From Acinetobacter seifertii (lineage in GTDB: Bacteria; Pseudomonadota; Gammaproteobacteria; Pseudomonadales; Moraxellaceae), in contig NZ_KB851204.1 of the NCBI RefSeq assembly GCF_000368065.1, forward strand, positions 1 to 64,000: a stretch of DNA of 64,000 bases, written 5' to 3'. Below are positions 18,323 through 27,567 of the stretch, piece after piece. A program made the position numbers and the translations under genes. Every line of letters starts with the position of its first letter. Within the stretch, counting starts at the first letter, position 1. A model generated the notes under the pieces. It was not told the DNA's origin and ran no database searches. It saw only the letters and a program-made list of their open reading frames with translations.

Positions 18323-19288
18323 TCAAGGAATTTCATCTTCAAATTCAGGTTTCACCTGAACGATAAAGTCTTGACGGTTAAGACCACGCCACAACGCAAA
18401 TGCTGTACCGATATAAATCGAAGAGTAAGTACCCACAAAGACACCCACAAACATTGCAACAGAGAACCAATGTAAGCCATCACCACCCAAGAACATCATT
18501 GCAAGTACAACAAGCAATAAGGTCATTGAGGTATGAACTGTACGACGTAAAGTCTCAGTTAAAGCAATATCAACGATTTCACGTGGAGTCGCGCCGCGAA
18601 TCTTACGGAAGTTTTCACGGATACGGTCTGAAACCACGATGTTATCGTTAAGCGAGAAGCCAATTACCGCAAGTACCGCAGCTAAAACTGTTAGGTCAAA
18701 TGGCCATTGGAATAATGCAAATGCACCAATGATGATGATGATGTCATGGAATAAAGACATTACGGCACCCATCGCGAGTTTAAACTCAAAGCGAATGGTC
18801 ACGTAGATCAACATTAAGATAAGCGCAAGAGCAACCGCTCCAGCCGAACGAACATAAAGTTCATTACCCACTTGACCGCCTACAGAGTCCACTTTATGAA
18901 CTTCGGCAGCGTTATTTGGTAATTGCACAGCTTTGGTAATCGCGTTATTAAGATCTTCAACCTTAACTTCTTGTACCGGCATACGCACGAGTAAGTCTTT
19001 ATTACTACCTAGCGTTTGTACTACAGCATCTTTAAAACCAGCTTTGTCGAGTGCCTGAATAACGTCAGACTGATTTGCTGGTTGTGCATAGTTAAGCTCG
19101 GCAGAGACACCACCTGTAAAGTCCAAACCTAAGTTAAGACCTTTAGTCGCGATAAAGAAAATACTCGCTAAAGTAATGAGGATCGAGAAGATTGCCGCTG
19201 GTTTAGCAATCTTCATGAACGGGATGATTTTTGCATCATCCGGACGACCATATTGTTTTGAAGGCTGTTGAGTCACTTTAGTCATCAT
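18323..19288 (-). CDS. secF: protein translocase subunit SecF
   Basis: A 321-residue inner-membrane SecF. It has one N-terminal membrane helix with GLDFTGG, a short periplasmic domain and five more helices with the conserved GFSLNDNIVVSDRIREN segment. With SecD it uses the proton-motive force to assist protein export through SecYEG. The ATG follows AAGGAGATCT. It starts 8 bases after the secD stop, as the last gene of the yajC-secD-secF unit. Confidence 0.97.
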   Translation of the reverse strand: MMTKVTQQPSKQYGRPDDAKIIPFMKIAKPAAIFSILITLASIFFIATKGLNLGLDFTGGVSAELNYAQPANQSDVIQALDKAGFKDAVVQTLGSNKDLLVRMPVQEVKVEDLNNAITKAVQLPNNAAEVHKVDSVGGQVGNELYVRSAGAVALALILMLIYVTIRFEFKLAMGAVMSLFHDIIIIIGAFALFQWPFDLTVLAAVLAVIGFSLNDNIVVSDRIRENFRKIRGATPREIVDIALTETLRRTVHTSMTLLLVVLAMMFLGGDGLHWFSVAMFVGVFVGTYSSIYIGTAFALWRGLNRQDFIVQVKPEFEDEIP

Positions 19289-19296
19289 AGATCTCC

Positions 19297-21198
19297 TTAA
19301 ATGCTCAACTTTTTCAAATTACGGCGTTTACCATAAATGAGCTGTACGATTGCACGTGTTACTGTAATTGCAGTAAACATCGAACATACAATACCAATCA
19401 TTAATGTTACGGCGAAACCTTTAATTGGGCCTGTACCAATTGCAAACAGAATGAATGCAACGAGGAACGTGGTTAAGTTCGAGTCAAAAATGGTGTTATA
19501 GGCTCGATCATAACCTGCCACAATGGCCTGTTTGGGTGAGGCACCCCAGAGCATTTCTTCTCGAATACGCTCACATATCAGTACGTTAGCATCGACCGCC
19601 ATACCAATGGTAATAACGATACCAGCAATACCTGGTAAGGTGAGGGAAGCCCCTATCCAAGACATCACGGTTAAAATCATTGCCAAGTTAACAACAAGCG
19701 CAAAGTTCGCAATTAAACCGAATACGCGGAAGAACACGATCATCCAGATTGCAACAAGCAAGAAACCGATTTGAGTTGAAAGTACACCTTTATCAATGTT
19801 TTCTTGACCAAGGCTTGGACCAACAACACGTTCTTCAACGAAGTACATTGGCGCAGCTAAAGCACCAGCACGAAGCATTAATGCAAGTTCAGATGCTTCT
19901 TGAGGAGAACTTAATCCAGTAATACGGAAAGTTGAACCTAAAACAGCTTGAACTGTTGCAGCGTTAATGACGACAGATTCGGTATATGGTGTACGAACTT
20001 CTGTTTGAGCACCAGTTTTTGGATCTGTAACGTAGCTAATCTTTTGCTTGTTTTCGATGAACAATACCGCCATGCGTTTACCAACAGCATTACGGGTTGC
20101 ATCTGACATGAGCTTACCACCAGCACTGTCGAGCGTAATATTTACTTCGGCACCGCCAGAGTCTTGGCTAAAGCCAGAGCTCGCATTTTGAACACGTTCA
20201 CCAGTCAAGATACGGTTACGTTGCAACAAAAGTTGACGACCGCTATCTAAAGATTGATAAGCAAAAACTTCTGTACCCGGAGGTAACGGTTGACCGTTAT
20301 ATTTACCCGTATATGGGTCAATATATTGATCATTTAAGTCAGATACCAAACGGAATTCGAGGTTAGCAGTACGGCCTAAAACACGTTTAGCTTCTGCTGT
20401 ATCTTGAACACCCGGTAATTCAACGACAATACGGTTGCTACCCTGACTTTGTACTAGTGCTTCTGCAACACCAAGTTCGTTAATACGGTTACGTAGTGTT
20501 GTTAAGTTCTGATTGACTGCATATGCCTGAATTTCTTGACGGCGTACATCGGTATAAGTGAGTTTTAAGGTAGAACCTGTGGTGCTCGCTAATGCCTGTT
20601 GGGTATATTCATTACCATTACGGCGTAAAAAATCCATTGCTGCATCACGATCAGCATTGTCAGCAAATTGAACAGTGATCACATTATTATTTAACGCAAG
20701 GTTGTTAAATTTAATTTTGTTTTCACGGAACTGACGACGCAAATCAGTTGCAGAGGTTTCCATACGTTGGGAAATGGCTTTGTCCATATCTACTTCTAGC
20801 AAGAAGTGGACACCACCACGTAAGTCCAAACCAAGTTTCATTGGTTTAGCCCCAATTTTTTGCAACCATTCTGGTGTAGTTGGTGCAAGGTTTAGGGCAA
20901 CAACATATTGATCACCTAAGTCACGGCGTAATACTTCTTTTGCTTTTAACTGCGCTTCAGAAGAGCTGACACGCAAGAGAGCTGCATTATTTGTAAAAGT
21001 ATTATCGTGGCTCGCAATATTTGCTGTTTTTAAAATTTGCTCTGCTTTTTGCACCACACTTTGATCAATTTGGGTACCAGCTTTGGCACCGGAAATTTGA
21101 ACTGCGGGCTCATCCGGATATAGACTAGGCAGTGCGTATAATGTACTGACTACCAGAACAACCAGAATCAGTAAATATTTCCATGCAGGGTAACGCAT
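19297..21198 (-). CDS. secD: protein translocase subunit SecD
   Basis: A 633-residue SecD. One N-terminal membrane helix is followed by a large periplasmic P1 domain, the GLDLRGGVHFLLEVD motif (about residue 125), NELGVAEALVQSQGSNRIVVELPGV and a five-helix C-terminal membrane part with GMAVDANVLICERIREE. Its work is done together with SecF. The order yajC-secD-secF is the standard one. Confidence 0.97.
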   Translation of the reverse strand: MRYPAWKYLLILVVLVVSTLYALPSLYPDEPAVQISGAKAGTQIDQSVVQKAEQILKTANIASHDNTFTNNAALLRVSSSEAQLKAKEVLRRDLGDQYVVALNLAPTTPEWLQKIGAKPMKLGLDLRGGVHFLLEVDMDKAISQRMETSATDLRRQFRENKIKFNNLALNNNVITVQFADNADRDAAMDFLRRNGNEYTQQALASTTGSTLKLTYTDVRRQEIQAYAVNQNLTTLRNRINELGVAEALVQSQGSNRIVVELPGVQDTAEAKRVLGRTANLEFRLVSDLNDQYIDPYTGKYNGQPLPPGTEVFAYQSLDSGRQLLLQRNRILTGERVQNASSGFSQDSGGAEVNITLDSAGGKLMSDATRNAVGKRMAVLFIENKQKISYVTDPKTGAQTEVRTPYTESVVINAATVQAVLGSTFRITGLSSPQEASELALMLRAGALAAPMYFVEERVVGPSLGQENIDKGVLSTQIGFLLVAIWMIVFFRVFGLIANFALVVNLAMILTVMSWIGASLTLPGIAGIVITIGMAVDANVLICERIREEMLWGASPKQAIVAGYDRAYNTIFDSNLTTFLVAFILFAIGTGPIKGFAVTLMIGIVCSMFTAITVTRAIVQLIYGKRRNLKKLSI

Positions 21199-21249
21199 TC
21201 GCTTTCTTCTTAAATGAAAAAGCCGTGCTAAAGCACGACTGTTTTATGA

Positions 21250-21579
21250 TTAAAGGTTATTTAGAGTGCCTTCAGGTAATACAGAAATTACGCTGGCACG
21301 CTGAATTTTTACTTCTACACCACGGTTAAGTTCAACAACCGCATAGTCACCTTCAAGTTTGGTTACTTTGCCCATTAAACCACCAGCAAAAACAACTTCG
21401 CTACCTACACCTAAGCTTTCGATTAAAGAACGGTGTTCTTTTGCACGTTTTGCTTGAGGGCGCCAGATTAAGAAATAGAAGATTGCAACGAATACAACAA
21501 TCATCAAAATGTTTGGCAAAAGACCCGGGCTTTGGGCTGCTGCTGGAGCTGCATGTGCAGTAGAAATGAACAAGCTCAT
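21250..21579 (-). CDS. yajC: preprotein translocase subunit YajC
   Basis: A 109-residue small membrane protein with one hydrophobic span (about 22-42) ending in FYFLIWRPQAKRAKEHR, the family hallmark, and a cytoplasmic SH3-like tail. It associates with SecDF. It lies between tgt and secD on the same strand with short gaps. Confidence 0.96.
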   Translation of the reverse strand: MSLFISTAHAAPAAAQSPGLLPNILMIVVFVAIFYFLIWRPQAKRAKEHRSLIESLGVGSEVVFAGGLMGKVTKLEGDYAVVELNRGVEVKIQRASVISVLPEGTLNNL

Positions 21580-21677
21580 TTTAATTTCCTAAAGTTAAAA
21601 AATATGAGTCAGATACCTGACATAATCCTAATTCGTTTTGCAATTTACCTTGTCTTGCGGTTGAGCGCAAATCTCGC

Positions 21678-22811
21678 TTATTCATCGACAGGGCAAGGTG
21701 GAACTTCTAATCCGCGGCGGGCATAGAAGTCCTGAACAAATTCATCAAAAGTGCCATTATCTAATGCATCACGCATACCTTCAGTTAAACGTTGGTAATA
21801 ACGTAAGTTATGAATGGTACCAAGCATAGATGCTAACATCTCTCCACATTTTTCAAGATGGAACAGATAAGCACGGGTAAAGTTCTTACATGTGTAGCAA
21901 TCGCAGTGTGGGTCAAGAGGCCCTTGGTCATGACGATATTTACTATTACGAATACGTACCAGACCATCAGTGACAAAATAATGACCATTACGTGCATTAC
22001 GAGTCGGCATTACGCAGTCAAACATATCGACACCACGGCGTACGGCTTCAACGATGTCTTCAGGTTTACCTACGCCCATTAAGTAACGAGGTTTGTCCGC
22101 TGGCATTTTGTTTGGGAGATAATCTAAAACTTTGATCATCTCTTCTTTTGGTTCACCTACAGATAAACCACCAATTGCATAACCATCAAAACCAACTTCA
22201 AGTAAGCCATTTAAAGACTCATCACGTAAGTCTTCATACATGCCGCCTTGAATAATGCCGAATAAGGCATTTTTATTTTTAAGCTCATCGTGGTGATGCG
22301 TTTTACAACGCTTCGCCCAGCGCAAAGAAAGCTGTAATGATTTTTGTGCTTCTTCATGTGTAGCAGGATAAGGCGTACATTCATCAAAAATCATGACGAT
22401 GTCAGAGTTCAATACATGCTGAATTTCCATTGAAATTTCAGGCGATAAAAACACTTTTGAACCATCAATCGGCGAGCGGAAAGTAACACCTTCTTCCTTA
22501 ATTTTACGCATAGCGCCAAGACTAAATACTTGGAAGCCGCCAGAGTCAGTTAAAATTGGCTTATTCCATTTAATAAAGTCGTGCAATCCGCCGTGTTGCT
22601 TGATTACTTCAAGGCCCGGACGCAAATATAAATGGAACGTATTACCTAAAATAATCTGTGCCTGAATATCTTCGATATCACGCGGCAACATGCCTTTGAC
22701 TGTACCGTAAGTCCCCACTGGCATAAAAACAGGTGTTTCAACAACACCATGTTCTAAAGTTAAACGACCACGACGAGCACGACCCGACTGACCTAATTTT
22801 TCAAACTTCAT
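21678..22811 (-). CDS. tgt: tRNA-guanine transglycosylase (queuosine synthesis)
   Basis: A 377-residue enzyme that exchanges guanine-34 for preQ1 in tRNAs with GUN anticodons. Visible are DSGGFQVFSLG with the substrate-binding Asp, GYAIGGLSVGEPK, the catalytic Asp region DMFDCVMPTRNARNG and the zinc site CDCYTCKNFTRAYLFH (about 307-322). The length is normal. QueA, which acts on its product, is encoded about 2 kb upstream; the LemA module lies between them. Confidence 0.97.
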   Translation of the reverse strand: MKFEKLGQSGRARRGRLTLEHGVVETPVFMPVGTYGTVKGMLPRDIEDIQAQIILGNTFHLYLRPGLEVIKQHGGLHDFIKWNKPILTDSGGFQVFSLGAMRKIKEEGVTFRSPIDGSKVFLSPEISMEIQHVLNSDIVMIFDECTPYPATHEEAQKSLQLSLRWAKRCKTHHHDELKNKNALFGIIQGGMYEDLRDESLNGLLEVGFDGYAIGGLSVGEPKEEMIKVLDYLPNKMPADKPRYLMGVGKPEDIVEAVRRGVDMFDCVMPTRNARNGHYFVTDGLVRIRNSKYRHDQGPLDPHCDCYTCKNFTRAYLFHLEKCGEMLASMLGTIHNLRYYQRLTEGMRDALDNGTFDEFVQDFYARRGLEVPPCPVDE

Positions 22812-22935
22812 CTAAAAATCCTGAACAATAGCAAGCAATACCGTAGGGCAGTGCAAGGGCGAAAAAACAGTTCGCTGCTAAATAGGGGCTGTAACATTGT
22901 GAGCTTTTAAAACGGGAAGACCAATTTAAAAACAC

Positions 22936-22965
22936 AAATAGCCCTAAAAAATAAGAGGGCTATTT
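22936..22965 (-). terminator. putative terminator of the LemA gene
   Basis: A 10-bp stem AAATAGCCCT / AGGGCTATTT with a 10-base loop. It lies between the end of the LemA-like gene (23057) and the start of tgt (22811). On the minus strand it leads into TGTGTTTTT, a weak T tract. Confidence 0.6.
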
Positions 22966-23056
22966 TCCTTGATTCTGCCAAGTAGTTCTACTACTAAATG
23001 TAGCTGGCTATAAAATAGGTCAATTTTCCGATTGAATGATCACTTTTTTATTTAGA

Positions 23057-23632
23057 CTAAAAGTTAGGTTTGTAGTCAAAATTGTCTGTAGCCAAATTAT
23101 CACGGAAAGGACGAATTGCTTTTTTAGATAACGTCACTGTATTAATCAGATTATTTGGGAACACTTCAATCTGGTTGTTAAATACTTCAACATTGCGGTT
23201 AAAAATGCTGATAGCAGCGCCAACATTTTCGTTTTGTTCCTGAATATCATCCATCATTTTGCTATAGAGCGTATCTGCTTTTAGTTCAGGATAGTTTTCA
23301 ACCACGACATTTAGGCTACGGATCAGCTCTTTGCTCATTTTTTCAATCTGCTGTAATTGAGCAATATCAGTATGGTCGACATTTAAACTGAGAATTTGCT
23401 GACGTAAAGCAGTCACTTTTTCTAAAGTCGATTTTTCAAACTGAGTATATTGATTTAGTGTGCTTTCTAGTGCTTCAAGTGTTTTTACTTTTTGGCGTTC
23501 GAAATTTGCAACCTCAGCCCAAGCGCGCTTGGTCGCGTTAAAATAACGGACTATGTTGTTACGAATGTGGATGCCCCACGCAATCAGTACGACGAAAATC
23601 CCCAAGAAAATGAATAAGCCTTTCATTTTCAC
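23057..23632 (-). CDS. LemA family protein
   Basis: A 191-residue LemA protein: an N-terminal membrane helix (about 5-23), then the family core IVRYFNATKRAWAEVANFERQKVKTLEAL, an anti-parallel helical bundle with long coiled segments, and a YPELKADTLYSKMMDDIQEQNENVGAAISIFN block. The ATG follows AGGAGTG. LemA proteins are membrane-anchored with unknown biochemical function. Here it follows a DUF3137-like membrane gene by 80 bases, a common partner. Confidence 0.88.
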   Translation of the reverse strand: MKMKGLFIFLGIFVVLIAWGIHIRNNIVRYFNATKRAWAEVANFERQKVKTLEALESTLNQYTQFEKSTLEKVTALRQQILSLNVDHTDIAQLQQIEKMSKELIRSLNVVVENYPELKADTLYSKMMDDIQEQNENVGAAISIFNRNVEVFNNQIEVFPNNLINTVTLSKKAIRPFRDNLATDNFDYKPNF

Positions 23633-23712
23633 TCCTCTTATTTTTATTCTCTCATTGAACCTTTTTACTTCTTATTTTTTTAATAAGTTGCTAGTTCGGC
23701 ACTACGAGAGAT

Positions 23713-24741
23713 TTATTTAATTAAATTAAGCATGAATTGTTGAAATTTTTCATATTGTGGCATGGTCATGGTACGTAAATGTCCACGTAATGCTGGAATA
23801 TCATGAATTTCACTACGTTTGCTGGTGGTTTGAAAAAGATCTTGCTCACCGAGATAACATAATATTTGCTCTTCATGATGATAAATTAAATCACCGGTAA
23901 AATGTTGAAAAAAATCATGAAGTTTTAAAGTTAGACTTGGGCTAATTTCTTTAGCTAACTGGTGTTGGTCAGTACCGAAGATATTGAGCTCTTGGTTAAT
24001 CAGAATATCGGTACTTTGCCATTCGCTTAAGTACGGTGCAAAAAAGCGAGAACGTTGATTACTTACGGCAATACCTAAGGCTGGTATTTGAAAAATAAAA
24101 GCGCCCCACAAATCTTTATGAATCTCTTTTACTATTTTTTTATCGCTGTTTTGATCTTGAAGAATAGGTAAGTTATTTACATAGTGATATTTAAATAGCA
24201 GGACTTGATGATCTGTAATGCCATCATTCCATGTCACTGAAGCAAACTCAGTAATTTCATTTGCTTCATTGCCTCGATTAAACAATGGGAAATATTGTTT
24301 TAGTCTGCTCAAGACTAAAATGGGTTGGGCTTGAATTGGAAGATAAGCTGGTAAGTGTTGAAACTGTAAGCCATAACGTAAAGCAGTCATACGCTGCTCT
24401 AAATAGTGAATGACTTCACTTAGAGGTTTTTGCGGTTCATAGAGCAAATAGGCCAGAAAACCAGTTAAAAATGCCCATAGGAGACTTAAAATATATTGAA
24501 TATGAGGATGAAAAAAGTATCCAAATAATAAAGTCGTAATACTGCAAATACCTAACAAAAACGGCAATACATTAACAAAACGAAGGTTATGATCTTCACG
24601 CCATGGATGTAACGCGTTTAAGAGCTCTTGATCTGTTTGTGACTTTTGTCCCGCGTCCCAAAGTCGAGCAATATTACGAAAGACCTGTGCATTTTTTTTA
24701 CGTCTTATATGAAGTGCTTGTTGTACGGTATCAATTGGCAT
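23713..24741 (-). CDS. membrane protein, DUF3137-like, partner of LemA
   Basis: About 342 residues from the ATG at 24741 (a TTG at 24819 would add 26; neither has a good ribosome site, so the start is uncertain). It has two membrane helices at about 60-105, then a cytoplasmic domain. The C-terminal part (FFAPYLSEWQ... LNIFGTDQHQLAKEISPSLTLKLHDFF... ILCYLGEQDLF) follows the pattern of DUF3137 proteins, which often sit beside lemA. Its role is unknown. The call rests on pattern and neighbourhood, not a search. Confidence 0.65.
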   Translation of the reverse strand: MPIDTVQQALHIRRKKNAQVFRNIARLWDAGQKSQTDQELLNALHPWREDHNLRFVNVLPFLLGICSITTLLFGYFFHPHIQYILSLLWAFLTGFLAYLLYEPQKPLSEVIHYLEQRMTALRYGLQFQHLPAYLPIQAQPILVLSRLKQYFPLFNRGNEANEITEFASVTWNDGITDHQVLLFKYHYVNNLPILQDQNSDKKIVKEIHKDLWGAFIFQIPALGIAVSNQRSRFFAPYLSEWQSTDILINQELNIFGTDQHQLAKEISPSLTLKLHDFFQHFTGDLIYHHEEQILCYLGEQDLFQTTSKRSEIHDIPALRGHLRTMTMPQYEKFQQFMLNLIK

Positions 24742-24847
24742 GAAATTAATGAGTTGATTATCATAAAGTGCTAACTCTAGATTATCTTTTAAATTTAAAG
24801 AGATAAATAGAAATACCAAGACTATTTTTATTTTAATTATAGAGGCT

Positions 24848-24883
24848 GGGTTAAACCTAAAATTAACTTAGAAGGTTTAACCC
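24848..24883. repeat. 11-bp perfect inverted repeat after queA
   Basis: Arms GGGTTAAACCT (24848-24858) and AGGTTTAACCC (24873-24883) around a 14-base centre, just past the stop of queA. There is no T run next to it, so it may be a processing or stabilising hairpin, a weak terminator, or an operator for the next gene. Confidence 0.6.
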
Positions 24884-24894
24884 ATTTATAAATT

Positions 24895-25932
24895 TTAAAC
24901 TTCTAATTTATCAATCAACATTGCGTCGCCATAACTAAAGAAGCGATAGTGGCTTTTAACTGCATGTTCATAGGCAGCCAAAATGTTGTCTCGATTCGAT
25001 AATGCTGAAACTAACATGAGTAGGGTAGATTCAGGTAAATGGAAGTTAGTAATTAAACGGTCTACGATACAGAACTCATAGCCCGGATAGATAAAGATTT
25101 GCGTGTCGCCAGTCCAAGCTGCGATTTTTCCGCCGTGTGCTTGAGCTGCACTTTCTAAGGCACGTGTTGCGGTTGTACCGATAGCAATTACTTTATTGCC
25201 GCGCGCTTTAGTCGCCAAAATTAAATCAATGGTTTCTTGAGGAACGTCGCACCATTCACTATGCATGACATGATTGGTAATGTCATCAGTACGGACAGGC
25301 ATAAATGTGCCAGCGCCGACGTGTAAAGTCACAAAAGATTTTTGAACATTTTTTTGCTCTAACTTTGCTAACAACTCTTCGTCAAAGTGCAGGCTCGCAG
25401 TTGGCGCAGCCACACTGGCAATTTTCTCAGGGTTATGGAAAACCGTTTGATAGCGTTCAGTATCAATTTCTTCTGCTTCACGGTTAAAGTAAGGCGGAAT
25501 AGGTAACTGACCATATTGCTCAAGAACAGGCAAGATGGGCTGTGAAAACTCAACCACAAATAAGTTTTCGTGACGGCCACGTACAATCACAGGAATATTA
25601 TCTGCACCAACAAAAAGCTCGGCGCCTGCTTTAGGCGAGTTACTTGATTTGATATGGCAATATGCTGTTGTGTGGTTCAGCATACGCTCAACCAAAATCT
25701 CAATGGCACCACCTGTAGAGCGTTTTCCTTTAAGTCTAGCTTTCATGACCTTGGTGTCATTAAGCACCAATAAATCACCTTCTTCGAACAGATCGATAAT
25801 GTCTGTGAACATGTGATCGTGATATTGACCTTTTGAGTCTAAGTGCAACAACCGCGAAGCACTCCGTGATTCGAGAGGGTAACGGGCAATAAGTTCATCA
25901 GGTAATTCAAAGGAAAAGTCAGACAGTTGCAT
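24895..25932 (-). CDS. queA: S-adenosylmethionine:tRNA ribosyltransferase-isomerase
   Basis: A 345-residue QueA, which transfers the ribosyl part of SAM to preQ1 in tRNA to make epoxyqueuosine. Family motifs: MQLSDFSFELPDELIARYPLE at the start, LVLNDTKVMKARLKG, PIPPYFNRE and TATRALESAA. The ATG at 25932 gives the universal QueA start; a TTG at 25953 is not needed. Together with tgt it covers consecutive queuosine steps. Confidence 0.96.
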   Translation of the reverse strand: MQLSDFSFELPDELIARYPLESRSASRLLHLDSKGQYHDHMFTDIIDLFEEGDLLVLNDTKVMKARLKGKRSTGGAIEILVERMLNHTTAYCHIKSSNSPKAGAELFVGADNIPVIVRGRHENLFVVEFSQPILPVLEQYGQLPIPPYFNREAEEIDTERYQTVFHNPEKIASVAAPTASLHFDEELLAKLEQKNVQKSFVTLHVGAGTFMPVRTDDITNHVMHSEWCDVPQETIDLILATKARGNKVIAIGTTATRALESAAQAHGGKIAAWTGDTQIFIYPGYEFCIVDRLITNFHLPESTLLMLVSALSNRDNILAAYEHAVKSHYRFFSYGDAMLIDKLEV

Positions 25933-26062
25933 ATTTAGGAAAAAACACCGCAAAAATTGGGCCTAGTATAAACTTTTTAACTTTTTTATGGCTGTGCTTA
26001 TAGTCTAAATCATGAAAAATGTTTAAATGATCTAAAAGTGAACGATAATATTCACTTAGGGT

Positions 26063-26090
26063 TTGACAAGTTTTACAAACGCGCTAATAT
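26063..26090 (+). promoter_or_regulatory. sigma-70 promoter of tRNA-Leu
   Basis: A perfect -35 box TTGACA (26063-26068) and a -10 box TAATAT (26085-26090) with a 16-base spacer. Transcription would start near 26097, about 18 bases before the tRNA. Confidence 0.75.
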
Positions 26091-26114
26091 ACGCAACACA
26101 AACATACTTCCTCT

Positions 26115-26201
26115 CCCGAGGTGGTGAAATTGGTAGACGCGGCGGACTCAAAATCCGCTGTCAGAGATGACGTGTCGGTTCGAGTCCGACCCTCGGGACC
26201 A
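26115..26201 (+). tRNA. tRNA-Leu (CAA anticodon)
   Basis: An 87-base class II tRNA. The acceptor arms CCCGAGG / CCTCGGG pair perfectly, with discriminator A and encoded CCA. The D-loop region has AAATTGGTAGACGCG, typical of tRNA-Leu. The anticodon loop CTCAAAA gives CAA, reading UUG. A long variable arm and the GGTTCGAGTCC T-arm follow. Its own promoter and terminator flank it. The AT-rich accessory pocket begins right after it. Confidence 0.96.
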
Positions 26202-26226
26202 TATTCAGAATCGTAAGATTCTACGA

Positions 26227-26258
26227 AAACCTCTAAACTAACGGTTTAGGGGTTTTTT
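26227..26258 (+). terminator. terminator of tRNA-Leu
   Basis: Stem CCTCTAAAC / GTTTAGGGG (one G-U pair) with a short loop and six T, 26 bases past the tRNA. Confidence 0.8.
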
Positions 26259-26303
26259 GTTGGATTAGTTTTTAATTTGCTAAAGGCTTTGGTTCAATTA
26301 AAG

Positions 26304-26438
26304 ATGCCAGGGAAGGAAGCAGATTGGTATAACAAAATCATTCCAGAGCAGAGCCGTATTCAAAATACAATAAATGAATGGGCAAGGGATAGAATTATAG
26401 GATTGAAATCTTTTGAAGAGGTAAATCCAAAAGTTTAA
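26304..26438 (+). pseudogene. small orphan ORF, likely a 3' gene remnant
   Basis: An open frame of 44 codons from ATG 26304 (open back to 26250) to TAA 26438. The predicted peptide is hydrophilic (MPGKEADWYNKIIPEQ... FEEVNPKV) and well-behaved in composition, but there is no clear ribosome site or promoter. It looks like the C-terminal end of a longer protein left after a recombination event next to the tRNA. I do not recognise the family. It could also be a genuine small gene. Confidence 0.35.
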
Positions 26439-26443
26439 TAATA

Positions 26444-26842
26444 CTATTTTAATAGTTTTTTAAATTTTCTTGGGGTGAATGATGAGTCCTGAATACCACA
26501 AATAATACGATCAAGTAATTCAACAGATACTTTAGTTGCTGGTCTATATACACCAGTATTCACGCAATTGCAGACATGCTGATGATCCATAATTTGGATT
26601 CTTTCATATAGTACGAAACTTTGATGCTGAATGAATGGATGTTCTCCAGCTTCAATAATGCAAGCAGGATCAATTTTCTTTTCGATTGTTACAGAAGTGA
26701 AATTAACTGAAACGATGCAGAGCCTTTTTCCATATCCTTCATTTGGATAAGTATCAGGATCGAACAATACAACAAACAAATGCTCTTTTGGTCCAGCCTG
26801 ACAAAAAAATGCATCACCTGCTTCAGCTTTCCACTCAGACAT
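26444..26842 (-). CDS. small cytosolic protein, candidate toxin partner of the Panacea protein
   Basis: A 132-residue soluble protein. The N-terminal half looks like a compact beta barrel (GDAFFCQAGPKEHLFVVLFDP, then GKRLCIVSVNFTS), followed by a conserved-looking EAGEHPFIQHQSFVLYERI block and a helical end. The strand pattern is reminiscent of MazF/PemK-like SH3-type barrels, but I see no decisive catalytic motif. It starts 11 bases after the Panacea gene stop with AGGAAA as ribosome site, so the two are one operon in the antitoxin-then-partner order. Calling it a toxin is inference from position. Confidence 0.55.
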   Translation of the reverse strand: MSEWKAEAGDAFFCQAGPKEHLFVVLFDPDTYPNEGYGKRLCIVSVNFTSVTIEKKIDPACIIEAGEHPFIQHQSFVLYERIQIMDHQHVCNCVNTGVYRPATKVSVELLDRIICGIQDSSFTPRKFKKLLK

Positions 26843-26853
26843 TCAACACTTTC

Positions 26854-27441
26854 CTAGTGATTATTGACCATTTGAACAGATTGATTGATATATGCTTGAG
26901 ACTCAAGCTGTTCAATAATTTCTTTTGATAACTCTTCTGAAAAACCTAATGCCTTGAATAAGTCTTTATATTCAATAGGGTACATTGTAGAGCCTGGATT
27001 ACGCCATTCAGGACAATAATCATGAGTATAATCAACCAACTCCCACTGACTCTTATTTCCAAATTCAAACCAGATTTGTTTTAAAACGGTTATATCATTG
27101 TCACTTAATTCTAGAAGATCATCGTCGGATTGAATGGTTACATCTTGTTTTAGAGCGATATTATTGTTTGCTCTATCGGAAATAAATTTATCCCAATAAG
27201 TTTTTTTACGACTACCATGTTTGATTCTATCTAAAGTCATAGAAAGAACTGGACCCTTATTCATTGAAACAAGGCTATCTCCGATCATTGGAGTATGAAA
27301 CATTTCAAAAGATTTACGTTCTGAAAGGTACAGTAACTTCATGAGTTTTAGTATATTAATACTGTGCTTATCTGATTGAAGCAAAAAGAAAATTGTTGCT
27401 TCAGTCAACTTTTTCTCATCAAATAGAAAAATATTATCCAT
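26854..27441 (-). CDS. Panacea-domain (SocA-like, DUF4065) protein, probable antitoxin
   Basis: A 195-residue protein. The segment INILKLMKLLYLSERKSFEMFHTPMIGDSLVSMNKGPV (about residues 28-65) is the core of the Panacea/DUF4065 domain, found in the Caulobacter antitoxin SocA and in many bacterial and prophage antitoxins paired with diverse toxins. The later DHDYCPEW-type stretch (residues about 139-146, HDYCPEWRN) also fits the family. It is the first gene of a two-gene minus-strand unit, divergent from the disrupted membrane gene. A neutralising role is inferred. Confidence 0.75.
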   Translation of the reverse strand: MDNIFLFDEKKLTEATIFFLLQSDKHSINILKLMKLLYLSERKSFEMFHTPMIGDSLVSMNKGPVLSMTLDRIKHGSRKKTYWDKFISDRANNNIALKQDVTIQSDDDLLELSDNDITVLKQIWFEFGNKSQWELVDYTHDYCPEWRNPGSTMYPIEYKDLFKALGFSEELSKEIIEQLESQAYINQSVQMVNNH

Positions 27442-27567
27442 AGCAAAACAATCTCTAAAAATTTGATTTATTCATTTGTGAATATTTTATGCAACCATAG
27501 GTTTAAAGTCTATGAATTTTTAGTAACTTAGTATCCATTACTCACAATCACGAGAGATAACATTCTT

